64,000 nt of DNA from CAVQAH01 sp963784195. Its GTDB lineage: Bacteria > Acidobacteriota > Vicinamibacteria > Vicinamibacterales > 2-12-FULL-66-21. Under the pieces are notes generated by a model. That model ran no database searches and was not told where the DNA came from. It saw only the letters and a list, made by a program, of their open reading frames with translations. Within the stretch, counting starts at the first letter, position 1, and each line of letters starts with the position of its first letter. This document shows, piece by piece, positions 7,954-19,448 of the stretch. The stretch covers positions 248,001 to 312,000 of the forward strand of contig CAWARA010000013.1 of the NCBI GenBank assembly GCA_963784195.1, read 5' to 3'. A program made the position numbers and the translations under genes.

Positions 7954-10576
7954 ATGCCACTCCTCCCGCTGACGCGGTTGGGCCCCTACGAGGTCGTCTC
8001 GTCAGCAGGTGCAGGTGGCATGGGCGAGGTCTATCGGGCAGTCGACACCAGGCTCGGACGCCACGTCGCCATCAAGGTCCTGCCAGCGTCCACCGCATCA
8101 AGCCCCGAATGGCGGCAGCGGCTGGACCGCGAGGCTCGAGCGGTCTCCTCGCTGTCCCATCCCAACATCTGCGCCCTATACGACATCGGACACCAGGATG
8201 GCATCGACTTTCTGGTGATGGAGTTCCTGGAGGGCGAGACGCTGGCCGCGCGGCTCGAGCGCGGGCCGCTTCCCGTCGATCAGGCACTGAAAACAGGTAT
8301 CGAGATCGCCGACGCTCTTCAGGGCGCGCACCGCAAGGGCATCGTTCATCGCGACCTGAAACCCAGCAACGTCATGCTGACGCGAACGGGTGCGCGGCTG
8401 CTCGATTTCGGTCTCGCGAAGCCGCTTGCACCGGCGGTTCGAGGTGCCGGCGGCGGCGAAACGGTCAGTGGCGCGCTGACCGCAGCGGGCACGTTGCTCG
8501 GCACGTTCCAGTACATGTCACCGGAACAGGTCGAAGGAAAGGAGGCCGACGCCCGCAGCGATGTGTTTGCGTTCGGCGCGGTGCTGCACGAGATGCTGAC
8601 CGGCCGGCGAGCCTTCGACGGCGAAACCCCTGCCAGCGTCATCGCCGCGATTCTGGAGCGCGATCCGCCATCCGTTTCCACGCTTCAGCCACTCTCGCCG
8701 AAGGCGCTCGACGATATCGTGCGCGGCTGTCTCTCGAAGGACCCGGATGAGCGATGGCAGACCGCGCATGACGTGAAACTGCAGTTGCAGAGTCTGCGTG
8801 CGCGCACCGGGGATGCAGCGGACGCTGGCCCCGCGCCACGCCGCAACCTGCGCGAGGCCATCGCGTGGGGCCTGGCGCTGGCGAGCCTCGTCGCTGCGAT
8901 AGCGTTCGGCCTGACGCGCGTTCGAGATGCGACTCCGGCCGTCAACCCGCTTCTGCGTGCGTCGCTGCTGCCGCCGGCGGGACATTCGTTCGTGCCCAAC
9001 GATTTCGCCATCTCGCCGGACGGCCGGCGGGTCGCCTTCGTCGCCGCAGGTGTCGACGGCGTGCCCACGCTCTGGGTTCAAGTGCTCGACTCGTCGCAAG
9101 CGGTGGAAGTGACTGGCACGATGGGAGCGGCTTCCCCCTTCTGGTCGCCCGATAGCCGTTGGGTCGCTTTCTTCACGAGCAGGAAGCTCATGAAGGTCGA
9201 GCCGGGCGGCACGGGGATCCAGACGATTCTCGATATCAGCCCGGGCCCTCGAAATGGCAGCCTGGAGCGCCCGTGACGTCATTGTGTTCACTGGGAACGT
9301 GCTCGGACCGCTGCTGAGCGTGCCGGCAGCTGGCGGTGCCGCGACCCCTGTGACGTCGGTACCCGCAAATGTAACAGGGGAAGCACACCGGTTTCCTGAG
9401 TTCTTACGAGACGGCAAGCGGTTCTTGTACGTCGCAAGCTGGACCAACCAGCAGCGTGGAGGAGTCTACCTTGCCAGCCTCGACGGAGGGGCGCCGGAGC
9501 TCGTGTCGTCCGAGATTCGAGGCCGCGTGTTGCTCGCGAACGACCATCTGCTGTTCATGCAGGGGGGAACGTTGATGGCCCAGGCGTTCGACTCGACGAG
9601 CGGCCGATTGACCGGCGTGCCGCGCGCGATTCTGCGCAACGACGTCGTGCTGGACTGGCGATTCGGCGATCTGCCGCTGACGGCGTCGCAGAGCGGAATG
9701 CTCGTATTCCAGTCGCGCCTCGCCTATAACACGCAGCTGGTATCGTACGACCGCAGCGGACACGAGCAGGGCATCGTCGGTTCACCGGGATTCTCGGCGC
9801 CCGCCTTGTCGCCGGATGGGCGGCGTGTCGCCGTCGCCTTTGACCAGACCGGGTCCGGGCAGCAGAACCTCTGGATTCACGACCTCCAGCGGAACATCTC
9901 GACCCAGTTGACGACCACCGGGATGGACACGGCGCACAACTGGTCGCCAGACGGCAAATGGATTCTGTTCTCGTCGATTCGGAACCAGAACGGCATCTAC
10001 CGAAGGCTGGCGGATGGATCGGGCACGGAAGAAACGATCATGGAATCACCCGCCCATCTCCTCGTCAATGCGTACGCGCCTGATAGCCGAGACATGTTGT
10101 ACATGGACTTTCGCAGCGGTCAGGCGGAGGTGCGTCGCTACGACTTCAAGACGAAAAAAGACGAGCCTGCTGAAGGCGGGGCCGAAGCCAGCTACTCTCA
10201 CGACGGGAAATGGATTGCCTCGGTCGGCCCGCCTTCCTGGGCGCTGACGGTCAGGCCTACGACGGGAAACGGCCGCGTACCGATTTCTGACGGTTCTGGC
10301 GGTCAGCCCCGCTGGCGTGGCGACGGCAAGGAGATTTTCTACATCGCTCCAGACAAGAAGCTGATGGCGGTTCAACTCGCAATGAAGAACGGAACGCTCG
10401 AACCTGGGCCTCCCAAGGCGCTGTTCCAGACACGCATCGTGCGGCCATCGTTCGTGCTGTTCCAATACGACGTCACCGCCGACGGTCAGCGGTTTCTCAT
10501 CAACTCGCTGCCGCGGGAAGACGCGGCCGCCCCGCTGACGCTGCTCTCCAACTGGACTCAGGTCGCGAACCGATAG
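7954..10576 (+). CDS. Ser/Thr protein kinase with TolB/WD40-like C-domain (one frameshift)
   Basis: Membrane kinase of about 873 residues after correcting one extra base near 9245. The kinase domain lies at about 10-280: glycine loop GAGGMGEVY, VAIK lysine, HRDLKPSN catalytic loop near 130, DFGLAK near 150, MSPEQ activation segment. One membrane helix at about 305-325 (GLALASLVAAIAFGL) precedes an extracytoplasmic propeller built from TolB-like strands (AISPDGRRVAFVA, FWSPDSRWVAFF, ALSPDGRRVAVAF, WSPDGKWILF). The topology is that of a receptor kinase whose sensor is a beta-propeller. The kinase begins directly at the glycine loop, without the N-terminal extension found in the ECF-linked kinases. 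The ATG at 7954 follows a TATAAT by 9 nt. Confidence 0.88.
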
Positions 10577-10588
10577 CCGGTTCTCCGA

Positions 10589-12057
10589 TCAGGGAGTCTT
10601 TGCCACCAGACCGGCCTGGCTCACGTCGAGCTTTGCGAGCGGCACGATGGTCACGCTGCCGAGCGCTCCAGCGATTTGGCGAAGCCGCTCGCGTTGCCGA
10701 CCGCGACGATCGACAACTGATCCGGAATCACGTGCCGCTCTACGGCACGCGACACGTCCGCAGCGCTGACTTTGCGCACCCGCTCGCGATAGGTCTGCCA
10801 GTAGTCGTCCGGCAATCCATTGAGTGCGGACGTCAAGACCCGTGCAGCCACGGCGCCTGCAGTCTCGGTCTGAATCGCGAACACGCCCGAGACGTACGAC
10901 GTCGCCTCAGAGAGCTCGGCCGGCGTCGCCGGATTCTTCCGGAAGTCGTTCACGACCTCGAGCATCACGTTGATCGCCTTGCCCGTTTCTTCCGTTCTCG
11001 TGAAGCTCGTGACGTTCAGCAGACCCGCAAGCCGCGCGCCATCGAGCGACGATCCAGCCCCGTAGGTCAAGCCTTCCTTGGCCCGCAGGCGCAGGTTCAG
11101 GCGAGAGTTGAAGCCTCCGCCAAGGACCTGATTCGCCACCAGCAGCGGGATCCAGTCGGGATGACTCCGCGCCACAGCTGTTCCGAACATCCCGAACTGC
11201 GTCTGAACGGCCTCCGGCTGATCGACCACGACGATGCGCCGCTGATTCACTGGAGCAGACGCTTTGGGCTCCGGCGCTGCGGCTCCCTTCCAGGCACCGA
11301 AGTGCTTGCGAACGAGCTCGGTCGCCAGCGCCGGTGTGATGTCGCCGGCGACCGCCACGAACGAACCTGACGGCGTGTATCGCTCCTGATGGAACGCGGC
11401 CACGTCGTCGCGGGTCAGCGATTTGACAGTCGACGGGAATCCGTCGGTGGGATAGGCGTACGGATGGTCGCCGTACGCGACCCGCTGTCCGACGATGTCG
11501 CGAAGGTATTCCGGGTCGCGATAGGCGACCTGCAGCGACGAGAGCGACTGCCGGCGCCAGCGCTCGATCTCGTCGGCAGCGAACGCCGGCTTCTGCACGA
11601 TGTCTGCGAGCAGTTCGAAGCCGATGTCGAGCGCGTTCGTCAGGACCGTCACCGATGCTTCCGTCGAGTCGGCGCCGGCGAACGCATTCAATGCACCGCC
11701 AACGCGATCGATGCTTTCCGCGATCTGCTGGGCGGACCGCGTGGCCGTGCCCTGGCGAAGCAGCGATGCCGTCATCGCGGCGAGCCCCGCCTTGGCGGCC
11801 GGCTGGCTGCTGGCCCCGGCGCCAGGCAGCATCAGCGTCACCGACACCATCGGCTGCCGGTGGTCCTCGACGACGAACAGGGTGAGCCCGTTCTCGAGCT
11901 TCACCGTGGTGTGCGCGGGGAATTTGAAAGGACGTTCCGGTGCGACTGGCGGAGGCTGTTGTTTGCCCGTGGCGGTCTGCGCGTCCGCCCGCGCAGTCGC
12001 AAGGCCGCCCGCCAGTGCCGTGGTCAACGCAATCGTGACGAAAGCTCTTGAGCGCAT
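10589..12057 (-). CDS. M16 family peptidase, non-catalytic subunit (frameshift near 3' end)
   Basis: Secreted M16 (pitrilysin-like) protein of about 489 residues. A signal peptide ends near ARADA (residue 26). Two M16 domains follow, but the zinc motif HxxEH is absent: the equivalent stretch reads GLAAMTASLLRQGTA. It is therefore the inactive partner of a two-gene pair, as in known heterodimeric M16 peptidases. The C domain keeps the R/Y substrate pair region (RLNLRLRAKEGLTYGA). The open frame closes at 10651, but after one missing base near 10655 a typical C terminus follows (VTIVPLAKLDV) to a TGA at 10589-10591, so I extend it there. It lies 15 bp downstream of the catalytic partner. Confidence 0.85.
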
Positions 12058-12072
12058 GTGATCACTCGCTGC

Positions 12073-13446
12073 TCAGTTCTTGCCGGGCGCTGGCTGGCCC
12101 GGCTGCCCCGGCTTGATGAAGAGACGCGTTTCCCGCGACTCGGGAAGATACTCTTTGACGACCCGCTGCACATCCGCAGCAGTCACGGCCTGGTACTTCG
12201 CCAGCTCCGTATTGAAGCGCTGCGGATCACCCAGCAACGACGCGGCAGCGCCCACGGCGTCCGCCTTCGTCTGCATGGTCTGACGGCCGACGACGAGCCG
12301 CGAGACGATGGTGCTCTTGACCTTCTCGACTTCTTCTGGCGCGGGCGGTTTTTCAGCCAGGCCGTTCACGACCTCGCGCATGCTCTTCGACACGGCGTTG
12401 ACGTCGCGGCCCTGATTGGCGACGCCGAAGAGGAATCCGATCGACGGCCCTTCGAGCAGCAGCAACTGCGCCTGCGCGGCAACAGCGGACTGCTCCTCGT
12501 AGACGAGGCGCCGGTACATGCGCGAGCTCTCGCCAGTCGACAGGATGTCGAACGCGATTTGCAGGGCGTACGCATCGGCGTGTCCTCGCGGCGGGAGCTT
12601 GAACGCGCTGGCAACGGCGGGCAGCGGCGCCTTGGGATCCGATTTGGTCAGCGTTCTGAGCTCCGTTTGCGACGGCTCCTGGGCCGTCACCCTGGATACG
12701 CCCTTACTCTTCGGAATACGTCCGAAATGCGTCCGCGCCTGCGCGAGAACGGTCTTGGGCTCGAAGTCGCCGACGAGGACGAGCGTCGCGTTGTCGGGGA
12801 CGTAGTAGGTGTCGAAGAACGCCTTGACATCCTCGATCGTGGCGGCGTTCAAGTCGTCCATCGATCCGATTGGCAGATAGCGGTAGGGATAGACCTGAAA
12901 CGTCGCGTCGAGCACCCATTCCCCGAGCATGCCGTACGGCGGATTCTCGATGCGCAAGCGGCGCTCTTCTTTCACCACCTCGCGCTCTTTCTTGAAGTTC
13001 TCCTCGTTGACGACGAGTGACGCCATGCGGTCCGCTTCGAGCCACAGCACGCGTTCGACGTGATTCGAGGGCACCGTCTGCCAGTAGACGGTGCGGTCGA
13101 AGTCGGTGTACGCGTTCACGGTGCCGCCGGCCTCGCGGATGATGCGCATGTGTTCCTCGGGCCCGACGTTGGCGGAGCCGCGAAACATCATGTGCTCGAA
13201 GAGGTGCGCGAAGCCGGTGCGTCCCTTCTTCTCGTCCTTCGAACCGACCCGATACCAGACCTGCACGTTGACGACCGGCCGCGACGTGTCCGGCGCGAGC
13301 ACGACCTGCAGGCCGTTCTCGAGCGTGTGCGATTCGATCGTCAGGTTGGTCGGCGTGACCGGTGCCTGTGCGACGGCAAGTGAAGGCGTCAGGATCGCGA
13401 GGAGGACGCCAGCGTTAAGCACGCCAGCAGTCGAACGGTGTCGCAT
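12073..13446 (-). CDS. M16 family zinc metallopeptidase, catalytic subunit
   Basis: A 457-residue secreted zinc peptidase. A signal peptide (residues 1-26, cut after SLAVAQA) is followed by an M16 N domain with the inverted zinc motif HLFEH (His81, Glu84, His85) and a downstream acidic ligand region around residues 155-163 (REVVKEERR). The C domain carries the substrate-binding SSRMYRRLVYEEQ segment. Such enzymes degrade oligopeptides in the periplasm or outside the cell. The start ATG at 13446 has a GGAAGG ribosome site 7 nt upstream. It is the first gene of an operon with the non-catalytic M16 subunit, 15 bp away. Confidence 0.93.
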   Translation of the reverse strand: MRHRSTAGVLNAGVLLAILTPSLAVAQAPVTPTNLTIESHTLENGLQVVLAPDTSRPVVNVQVWYRVGSKDEKKGRTGFAHLFEHMMFRGSANVGPEEHMRIIREAGGTVNAYTDFDRTVYWQTVPSNHVERVLWLEADRMASLVVNEENFKKEREVVKEERRLRIENPPYGMLGEWVLDATFQVYPYRYLPIGSMDDLNAATIEDVKAFFDTYYVPDNATLVLVGDFEPKTVLAQARTHFGRIPKSKGVSRVTAQEPSQTELRTLTKSDPKAPLPAVASAFKLPPRGHADAYALQIAFDILSTGESSRMYRRLVYEEQSAVAAQAQLLLLEGPSIGFLFGVANQGRDVNAVSKSMREVVNGLAEKPPAPEEVEKVKSTIVSRLVVGRQTMQTKADAVGAAASLLGDPQRFNTELAKYQAVTAADVQRVVKEYLPESRETRLFIKPGQPGQPAPGKN

Positions 13447-13524
13447 AAAGTGTCCTTCCAGAACGAGCGCAGGGTATCACTTTCGCGCGGGTTTCAGCGA
13501 TCTCGACGTTCGATGCGCCGCTTG

Positions 13525-13530
13525 TATACT
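13525..13530 (+). promoter_or_regulatory. -10 element (TATACT) of ggt
   Basis: TATACT at 13525-13530, 17 nt before the ATG at 13548, in the 101-bp region divergent from the M16 operon. No clear -35. Confidence 0.35.
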
Positions 13531-13547
13531 CACAGCGTCATTCAAGG

Positions 13548-15333
13548 ATGAGGATGAGACACGCATTCTCCATGGCCGGGTCACCACGGACGCTGCGCCG
13601 CCGCCGTCGCGGCGGTTCTTGTGCTCCTGTCGTCCTGCGCGAAATCAGGCCCTGCGACGTCCCCGCGAATCTCGACACCACCGGGCAAGCGGGTCGAAGC
13701 GCGGCGTGGCATGGTGGCGGCGTCGTCTGCTGACGCGGCCGCTGCGGGTCTCACGACGTTGCAGCGCGGCGGGAACGCGATTGATGCGGCGGTCGCCACC
13801 GCATTTGCGCTGGGGGTCGTCGACCACTCGCAGACCGGGATCGGCGGGTACGGGATCGCGACGATCTGGCTGGCGAAAGAGCGCCGTGCGGTCGTCTTCG
13901 AGTTCATGGGACGGACGGGGGCCGATCCGGCGTGGGGGATGGCCGATCCCACTGCGACCGGACCCGTCAATCCACGTCAGGCGATCGTGCCGGGGTTCGT
14001 GGCGGGACTGCTGGCGATGCATGGGCGGCATGGCGCGCTTCCGCGGGCCGACGTCATGGCCCCGGCGATCCGTCTGGCCCGCGAGGGATTCGTCGTCGGT
14101 CCCTTGATGCACCGGGTCCTTGCGGCGCAGCGCGAGAAGGTGGCCGCCACACGCGCCGCGGCCGTGTTCCTGCCGAATGGCCAGGTACCTGCGCTCGGCG
14201 ATCGCGTCGTGCAGACAGAGTTGGCCGCCGTCCTGGAGGCGATTGCCAGGGACGGCCCCGATGCTTTCTATAAGGGTGAGTACGCGCGCAAGACGGCCGA
14301 GGAAATACGGGCGGCTGGTGGGCTGTTGACGGAGGCTGACTTTGCCGCCTACGTCCCGGTCGAACGCAGGCCGGCCTGCAGCGAATTCAACGGCCATCGT
14401 GTGCTCGGCGCTGCCGGTGCGTCCGCTGGCCCCTACGTGATCGAAATGCTGAACGTCGCCGAAGCTGCGGGTGTTCACAGGCTTGGCGATCCGACCGCGA
14501 CGCCGCAGGCGGCGTCACTCCTGGCGGACGCGTTGTCGGTTGGCGTGCAGGATCTGCGGAGGTATGGCGGTGGACCCGAGTGGCGGCCGTCCCCCGTTCG
14601 TGGAGTCACCAGCGACGAGTTCGCCGCCGCGCGAGCGTCGTGGAACCCGAAGGTTCCCGAGGGTGGAAGCAATTCGCCGGACGCGTGGACGCACGAAACG
14701 GTCGCACCGGTTGCGGCGTGCTCCACGGTGGACCCATACCCGGTCAGCACACGGCCGGCCACCGAGCCTGCACCGGATCAATCATGGGAATCTCTGAGCG
14801 CCACGAACACGTCACATCTCTCCGTGATCGACGCGAACCGAAACGTTGTCTCGCTGACGAGCAGCATCGGCGTTCTGTTCGGGTCCGGCGTCTACGCGGG
14901 AGGGATGTTCCTGAACTCGAGCGGCAACCTGTTCCGCGCCGGCACACGCGCGCCGAATCGTTCCCCGTCGAGCGCGGTCGCGCCGATGATCGTGATGCAG
15001 GGCGATCAGCCGCGTCTGGCCGTCGGTGCCGCGGGCGCGGCGTACATACCCGGCGCGGTTGCGCAGGTGATTCTGCGGGTGACTGGGCTGAAGCAGGACT
15101 CTGTACGCCGCCCTGGCGGCGCCACGGATGAATCCGACTGCCACAGGCGGTCTCGAGATCGAAGCCGGGTTCGCGTTACCTGTGTATCAGGAGCTCCGCG
15201 CCCACGGCTACGCGCCATCCACGCGCATCGCCGATCTCATGTTCGCGGCCGTACACGCGATCGCCCAGCGCGAGGATGGAACGCTGATCGGCGCCGCCGA
15301 TCCGAGACGCGACGGCGCTGCCGCCGGGTATAG
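13548..15333 (+). CDS. ggt: Gamma-glutamyltransferase lipoprotein (frameshifted)
   Basis: Gamma-glutamyl transfer or hydrolysis enzyme of the Ntn-hydrolase class, about 590 residues when repaired. A lipobox (LVLLSSC, codons near 13621-13638) suggests outer-surface or periplasmic lipoprotein anchoring. The large subunit starts with GMVAASSADAA and GGNAIDAAVATAFALGVVDH. The autoprocessing Thr is the one in NTSHLSV (codon at 14809), followed by the oxyanion segment NSSG. The frame changes near 13590 (signal peptide), near 15100 (before LYAALAAPRMNP) and perhaps at the last codon: the family ending DPRRDGAAAGY is followed by TAG only in a third frame (15331-15333). Start ATG 13548 is inferred because the lipoprotein signal in the next frame has no start of its own. 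Confidence 0.85.
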
Positions 15334-15412
15334 ACACGGAACAATTCCCAACCTCCAACTCCCAAAGGGAAGTCGCCAGAGAGATGACACCTGCCGAACC
15401 GACGCTGCTTCA

Positions 15413-15830
15413 TCAGCAGCACACGGTGGAAACGGCGACAGCCACAAGGCTGTGACATGGGCAGTTCGGAGGGTCTGGCCTTCGAGCTGAAAGTGGTAAG
15501 CCCCCGACGCAGTGTAAGTGGGTTACCGCGTGGACAGTGAGTCTGCAGGTCGTGTTTTGCGCAAGACCGAACCGGCAGCGGGCCTGCTGGACGGCGCGGG
15601 AGGATGGACCACATCCCGGTCGCCTACCCCGGATTGACAACTGAATAGACGAAACGAGACGACGCAGAAGCGATTCGTTCATTTCTGGCGCGAGGAAGCG
15701 CCGGAGGAGATGGAGTGTTGACAACGACCAATGGAGCATAAGCACCTGCGCAGCAGGTGAATGTGTGCGCACGCAAAACCATCGGCGTGCCCACGATTTC
15801 TATCAGCCAAGGTATGGCCTTGGAGAAGGT
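15413..15830 (+). ncRNA. Structured RNA region, group II intron 5'-like fragment
   Basis: A 418-bp non-coding stretch with four strong hairpins in order: GGTAA-CCC/GGG-TTACC (15495-15527), GGCGC/GCGCC (15687-15702), CACCTGC/GCAGGTG with a GCA loop (15743-15759) and CCAAGG/CCTTGG (15807-15823). The upstream half (AGCTGAAAGTGGTAAG, then GTGGACAGTGAGTCTGCAGG at 15530-15549) reads to me like domain I of bacterial group II introns. No reverse transcriptase gene follows and no domain V was recognised, so if it is an intron it is a remnant. This is recognition from memory, not a covariance search. Confidence 0.35.
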
Positions 15831-15832
15831 GA

Positions 15833-16126
15833 GTGTTTGTGAGTGATGCAAATCTCGGAGCCACACCACAGCCGGAAGACACATTTCGACTGCTGAGCGT
15901 GGAAGAACTGGAGAAGATGCCGCCGCCTGAGTGGCTAACAGACCTCCCGTCATGGGTGCGCGAACAGTTCCAGGACCTCACAGGGCTGCTCAAGTCGGAC
16001 CCCGGCAAGATGAAGTCGGAGTTTCGTCAGCCGCACTCCATTTCATTGACGTTTCTTGTGAGGCTTCCCCCGGTGACCGCTACAGGGCGGTGGCGTGAGC
16101 GGGGGAGGATGCGCAGAAGGAACTGA
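15833..16126 (+). CDS. Small hypothetical protein, possible helicase/ATPase fragment
   Basis: A 97-residue ORF with GTG start preceded by GGAGAAGG (15822-15829) at good spacing. The stretch LSVEELEKMPPPEWLTDLPS resembles the N terminus of plasmid or phage RepA-like AAA ATPases (LPPPEWL), but no Walker motif follows and the C terminus is Arg-rich and unrelated. It lies next to the intron-like fragment, so both may be mobile-element debris. The end also overlaps an imperfect hairpin at about 16064-16110. Coding status is uncertain. Confidence 0.3.
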   Translation: MFVSDANLGATPQPEDTFRLLSVEELEKMPPPEWLTDLPSWVREQFQDLTGLLKSDPGKMKSEFRQPHSISLTFLVRLPPVTATGRWRERGRMRRRN

Positions 16127-16169
16127 GGGAGACTAGGGGTCTCGAGGGCGGCGGTTCCTGCGGTTGCCT

Positions 16170-16175
16170 TATAAT
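16170..16175 (+). promoter_or_regulatory. -10 element (TATAAT) of kinase gene
   Basis: Consensus TATAAT 21 nt before the ATG at 16197; no convincing -35. Confidence 0.4.
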
Positions 16176-16196
16176 TGGGCCACTTCCCCTCCAAAG

Positions 16197-18939
16197 ATGA
16201 GTCTTGCCCCTGGCACTTGCCTCGGTTCCTACGAAGTGGTTTCCATACTGGGTGTTGGCGGCATGGGGGAGGTCTACCGCGCGCGCGATAGGAAACTGAA
16301 TCGCGACGTCGCGATCAAGGTTCTGCTCGCGGCCGTTGGCGTACGATCCCGAACGCCTCGCACGCTTCAGTCGCGAAGCGCAGGTGCTGGCGTCACTCAA
16401 TCACCCATACATCGCTCACGATTTACGGCCTCGAAGATTCGACGGCGACCTCCGCGCGCTTGTGATGGAGTTGGTCGAGGGGCCGACCCTGGCGGATCGC
16501 ATCGCCCGAGGCGCGATCCCGGTCGACGAGGCGTTCGCCGATCGCAAAGCAGATTGCCGAGGCGCTCGAAGCTGCGCACGAACAGGGCATCGTCCACCGC
16601 GATCTGAAGCCCGCCAATGTCAAGGTGCGGCCGGACGGCACGGTGAAGGTGCTGGATTTCGGTCTCGCCAAAACGCTTGATTCGCCGACGGCCACAGCGG
16701 CCGCCGCCCAGGCGAATTCACCCGACGCATCACGAGCCCGGCGATGACGCAGACAGGGCGTGATCCTCGGCACGGCGGCCTACATGAGCCCCGAGCAGGC
16801 TCAAGGGCTTGCCGCTCGACAAGCGGAGCGACCTCTGGGCGTTCGGCTGCGTGCTGTACGAGATGCTGACGGCGCGGCCGCCGTTCACAGGAGGCACAGT
16901 ATCGGACGTGAACGCCGCGATTCTGAGTCGCGAGCCGGACTGGATGACGCTGCCGCCGGCGACGCCAGCGGCGATCCGCAAGCTGCTGCGGCGCTGTCTC
17001 GAGAAAGATCGCCGACGGCGGCTGGCCGATGCGGCGGATGCCAGACTGGAGCTCGAAGAGACGCTGGCATCTCCGGAACCCGAGACGGTCGCGCACACTC
17101 AGACGGCATCCCGTCGTGCGGGACTCGTGGCGGTCGCGGTGGCGCTGCCCAGCGTTGCGCTCATCACGGCGCTCATCGTCTGGGCCGTGATGCGACCCGC
17201 ACCGCAAGCTCCGATGGTGCCGACACGCTTCACGATCGTGCCGCCGCCCGCGCAGGCGCTTGTCGCCAGCGGTACCGCCCGCGACCTCGCCCTGTCGCGC
17301 GACGGTACCTCCCTGATCTACGTAGGCGGCCGAGGGCAGTTGATCGTCCGCCCCTCGATTGGCTCGACGCTCTTCCGATGCCAGGCGTCACCAATGCACG
17401 TGCGCCGTTCCCCTCGCCCGACGGGCGTTGGGTCGGATTCTTCACTGGCGTCAGCGGGGAACTGAGGAAGGTTTCGCTTACGGGCGAGCCGCCCATCTCG
17501 GTCTGTCGCATCGTGGGTGTCGCACGCGGGGCCAGTTGGAGCGAGGACGACACGATTGTGTTCGCGACTAACGAACCCACCACCGGATTGCTGCGGGTCC
17601 ACGCGGGCGGCGGTCGAGCCGGAGGTGCTCACGACGCCCGACTTGACCAAAGGTGCGGAGGAAGACCACCTTTTCCCGTCCGTCTTGCCGGGGAGCCAGT
17701 CGGTGCTGTTCACCGTCGCGCCAGTGGCCGCGCGTTGGGGGGCAGGCCGGCTTAGCGGCAGTGGTGAGAACGTCCGAGTGGAGGTCCTGGATCTGAAGAC
17801 GGGTCAGCGTAGGACTCTGATCCGCGGCGCGAGCCAGGCAGAATACGTGGATACCGGCCATCTGATTTATAACGCGGCCGGAACGTTGCGTGCCGTGCGT
17901 TTCGATCTCGCGAAACTGGAAGTGCTCGGCGATCCGGTGGCTGTCCTGGAGGAAGTCATGACCGCGGGGAGTGGCGCGGCGAATTTTAGCGTGGCGCGGA
18001 ACGGAACACTGGCTTACGTGCCCGCAGGGGCAGGCTCTGAGACGATCGGGACCCGGTCGCTCGTGTGGGTTACCCGCCAGGGGCGCGAGGAAAGAATCGT
18101 AGCCCCACTTCGCAACTACGTCTATCCCAGTCTCTCTCCCGACGGTACGCGCGCCGCGCTGGCGATCGACGACGAGGAGCTCGACATCTGGTCGTGGGAC
18201 TTTACGCGCCAAGCGTTGACGCGCGTCACGTTCGACCCCGCCCGCGAGTGGTATCCGGGGTGGACGCCGGATGGGCGGCGTATCGTCTTCGTGTCGGCGC
18301 GCGGAGGCGTGTTCAATCTATATCGCCGGCTCGCGGACGGCACCGGCAGCGATGAACGACTGACGACCAGCCCTCATGTACAGTTTGGGACGCCTTCGTT
18401 CCCTCCTGACGGCACGCGCGTAGTCTTCACGGAAGTGATACCTAATACCGGCGAGGATCTCATGATGCTTTCGCTGGACGGTGCGCCGAAGACCGAGCCG
18501 CTCCTCCAGACGCCCTTCGCCGAGAGGAACCCACAGATTTCCCCCGACGGCCATTGGCTCGCGACGAGTCGAACGAATGGGCCAGGAGGAGATCTACGTG
18601 CGACCGTTTCCCAAGGTAGGTGATGGACTCTGGCAGATTTCAGTCGGCGGCGGGAACGTCCCGCTGTGGGCACGGAGCGGCCGGGAACTGTTTTACCGAA
18701 ACGGGGACAGCGTGATGTCGGTGGCCGTGCAGACGACGCCCACGTTCTCGGCAGGGACTCCGACGAAGCTGTTCCAAGGATATGTGTCGGGGCTCGGCCG
18801 CACCTACGACGTATCTCGTGACGGTCAGCGGTTTTTGATGATCAAGGACCCTTCGTCTCCAGACCAGACGTCGCCGGCCAGCATGGTCATTGTCCTCAAC
18901 TGGCACGAAGAGCTGAAACGTCTCGTGCCAACGAGGTAG
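16197..18939 (+). pseudogene. Ser/Thr protein kinase with TolB-like propeller, multiple frameshifts
   Basis: One kinase gene broken into at least six reading-frame segments. In order they encode the glycine loop and VAIK region (16197-16335), the helix C segment LARFSREAQVLASLNHP, LVMELVEGPTLADRI, the catalytic IVHRDLKPANVK and DFGLAK (about 16590-16672), LGTAAYMSPEQAQG (16763), KRSDLWAFGCVLYEMLT (16820), a membrane helix near 17150, then propeller strands to the stop at 18937-18939 (SPDGRWVGFF, LSPDGTRAALAI, YDVSRDGQRFLMI). All family blocks are present and in order, and most breaks are single-base indels, some compensating each other (for example around 16415-16465). That favours sequence error over decay, but as read the gene cannot make a full protein. 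The product would be a membrane receptor kinase of the same kind as at 7954. Confidence 0.7.
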
Positions 18940-19023
18940 ATATTATCGCGGTCACCGAAGAAGCGTCCGTGTCGCGATGGTGATATCGCGTGATACGCGA
19001 GTTTGACGGAACTTGAGAGCACG

Positions 19024-19448
19024 ACTGCTCTCGTCAACGAGCTGTACGTCCGACTCGTCGACGTTCGGCGAATGGGCTGGACGGGTCGGACACATTTCTT
19101 CGCGGTCTGCGCCAACTGATGCGGCGAGTGCTGGTGGACGTGGCTCGCTCGCGGAACGCGCAGAAGCGCGGGAGGACACGCCGTGCACGTGCCGATGGAC
19201 GAATGAGATCGTCCCGGACCCTGAGCCGCCAGTCGACATCCTCGCGCTGGACGACGCTCTCGAACGTCTCGCGGTCTTCGATGCCGCGCAAGAGCCGCGT
19301 CGTCGAGCTTCGTTTCTTCGGCGGCCTCGACGTCGAGGAAACCGCCGCCGCCCTCGACGTGTCGCCGCAGACTGTGCAGCGCGATTGGAGGCTCGCGAAG
19401 GTCTGGTTGTTCCGGGAATTGAACGGAGGCGATCCGCGTGGAGCCTGA
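19024..19448 (+). pseudogene. ECF-like sigma factor, N-terminally truncated and frameshifted
   Basis: Sequence of the Acidobacteria/Planctomycetes ECF-like sigma family. Homology begins abruptly at TALVNELYVRLVD (19024), which in intact relatives (for example 49612) is about residue 50, so most of sigma region 2.1-2.2 is missing. Then come FFAVCA, LMRRVLVDVARSRNAQKRG, a frame change into IVPDPEPPVDILALDDALERL, and a change back into VVELRFFGGLDVEETAAALDVSPQTVQRDWRLAK, the region 4 helix-turn-helix. The stop at 19448 overlaps the GTG of the next kinase by 11 nt. That arrangement matches the intact pair at 49612/50184. Either the N terminus was lost by deletion or the assembly is faulty here. 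Confidence 0.65.

Noticed and set aside
12058..13020. 320-codon plus-strand open frame
   Set aside because: Antisense to the M16 peptidase with HLFEH motif; shadow frame.
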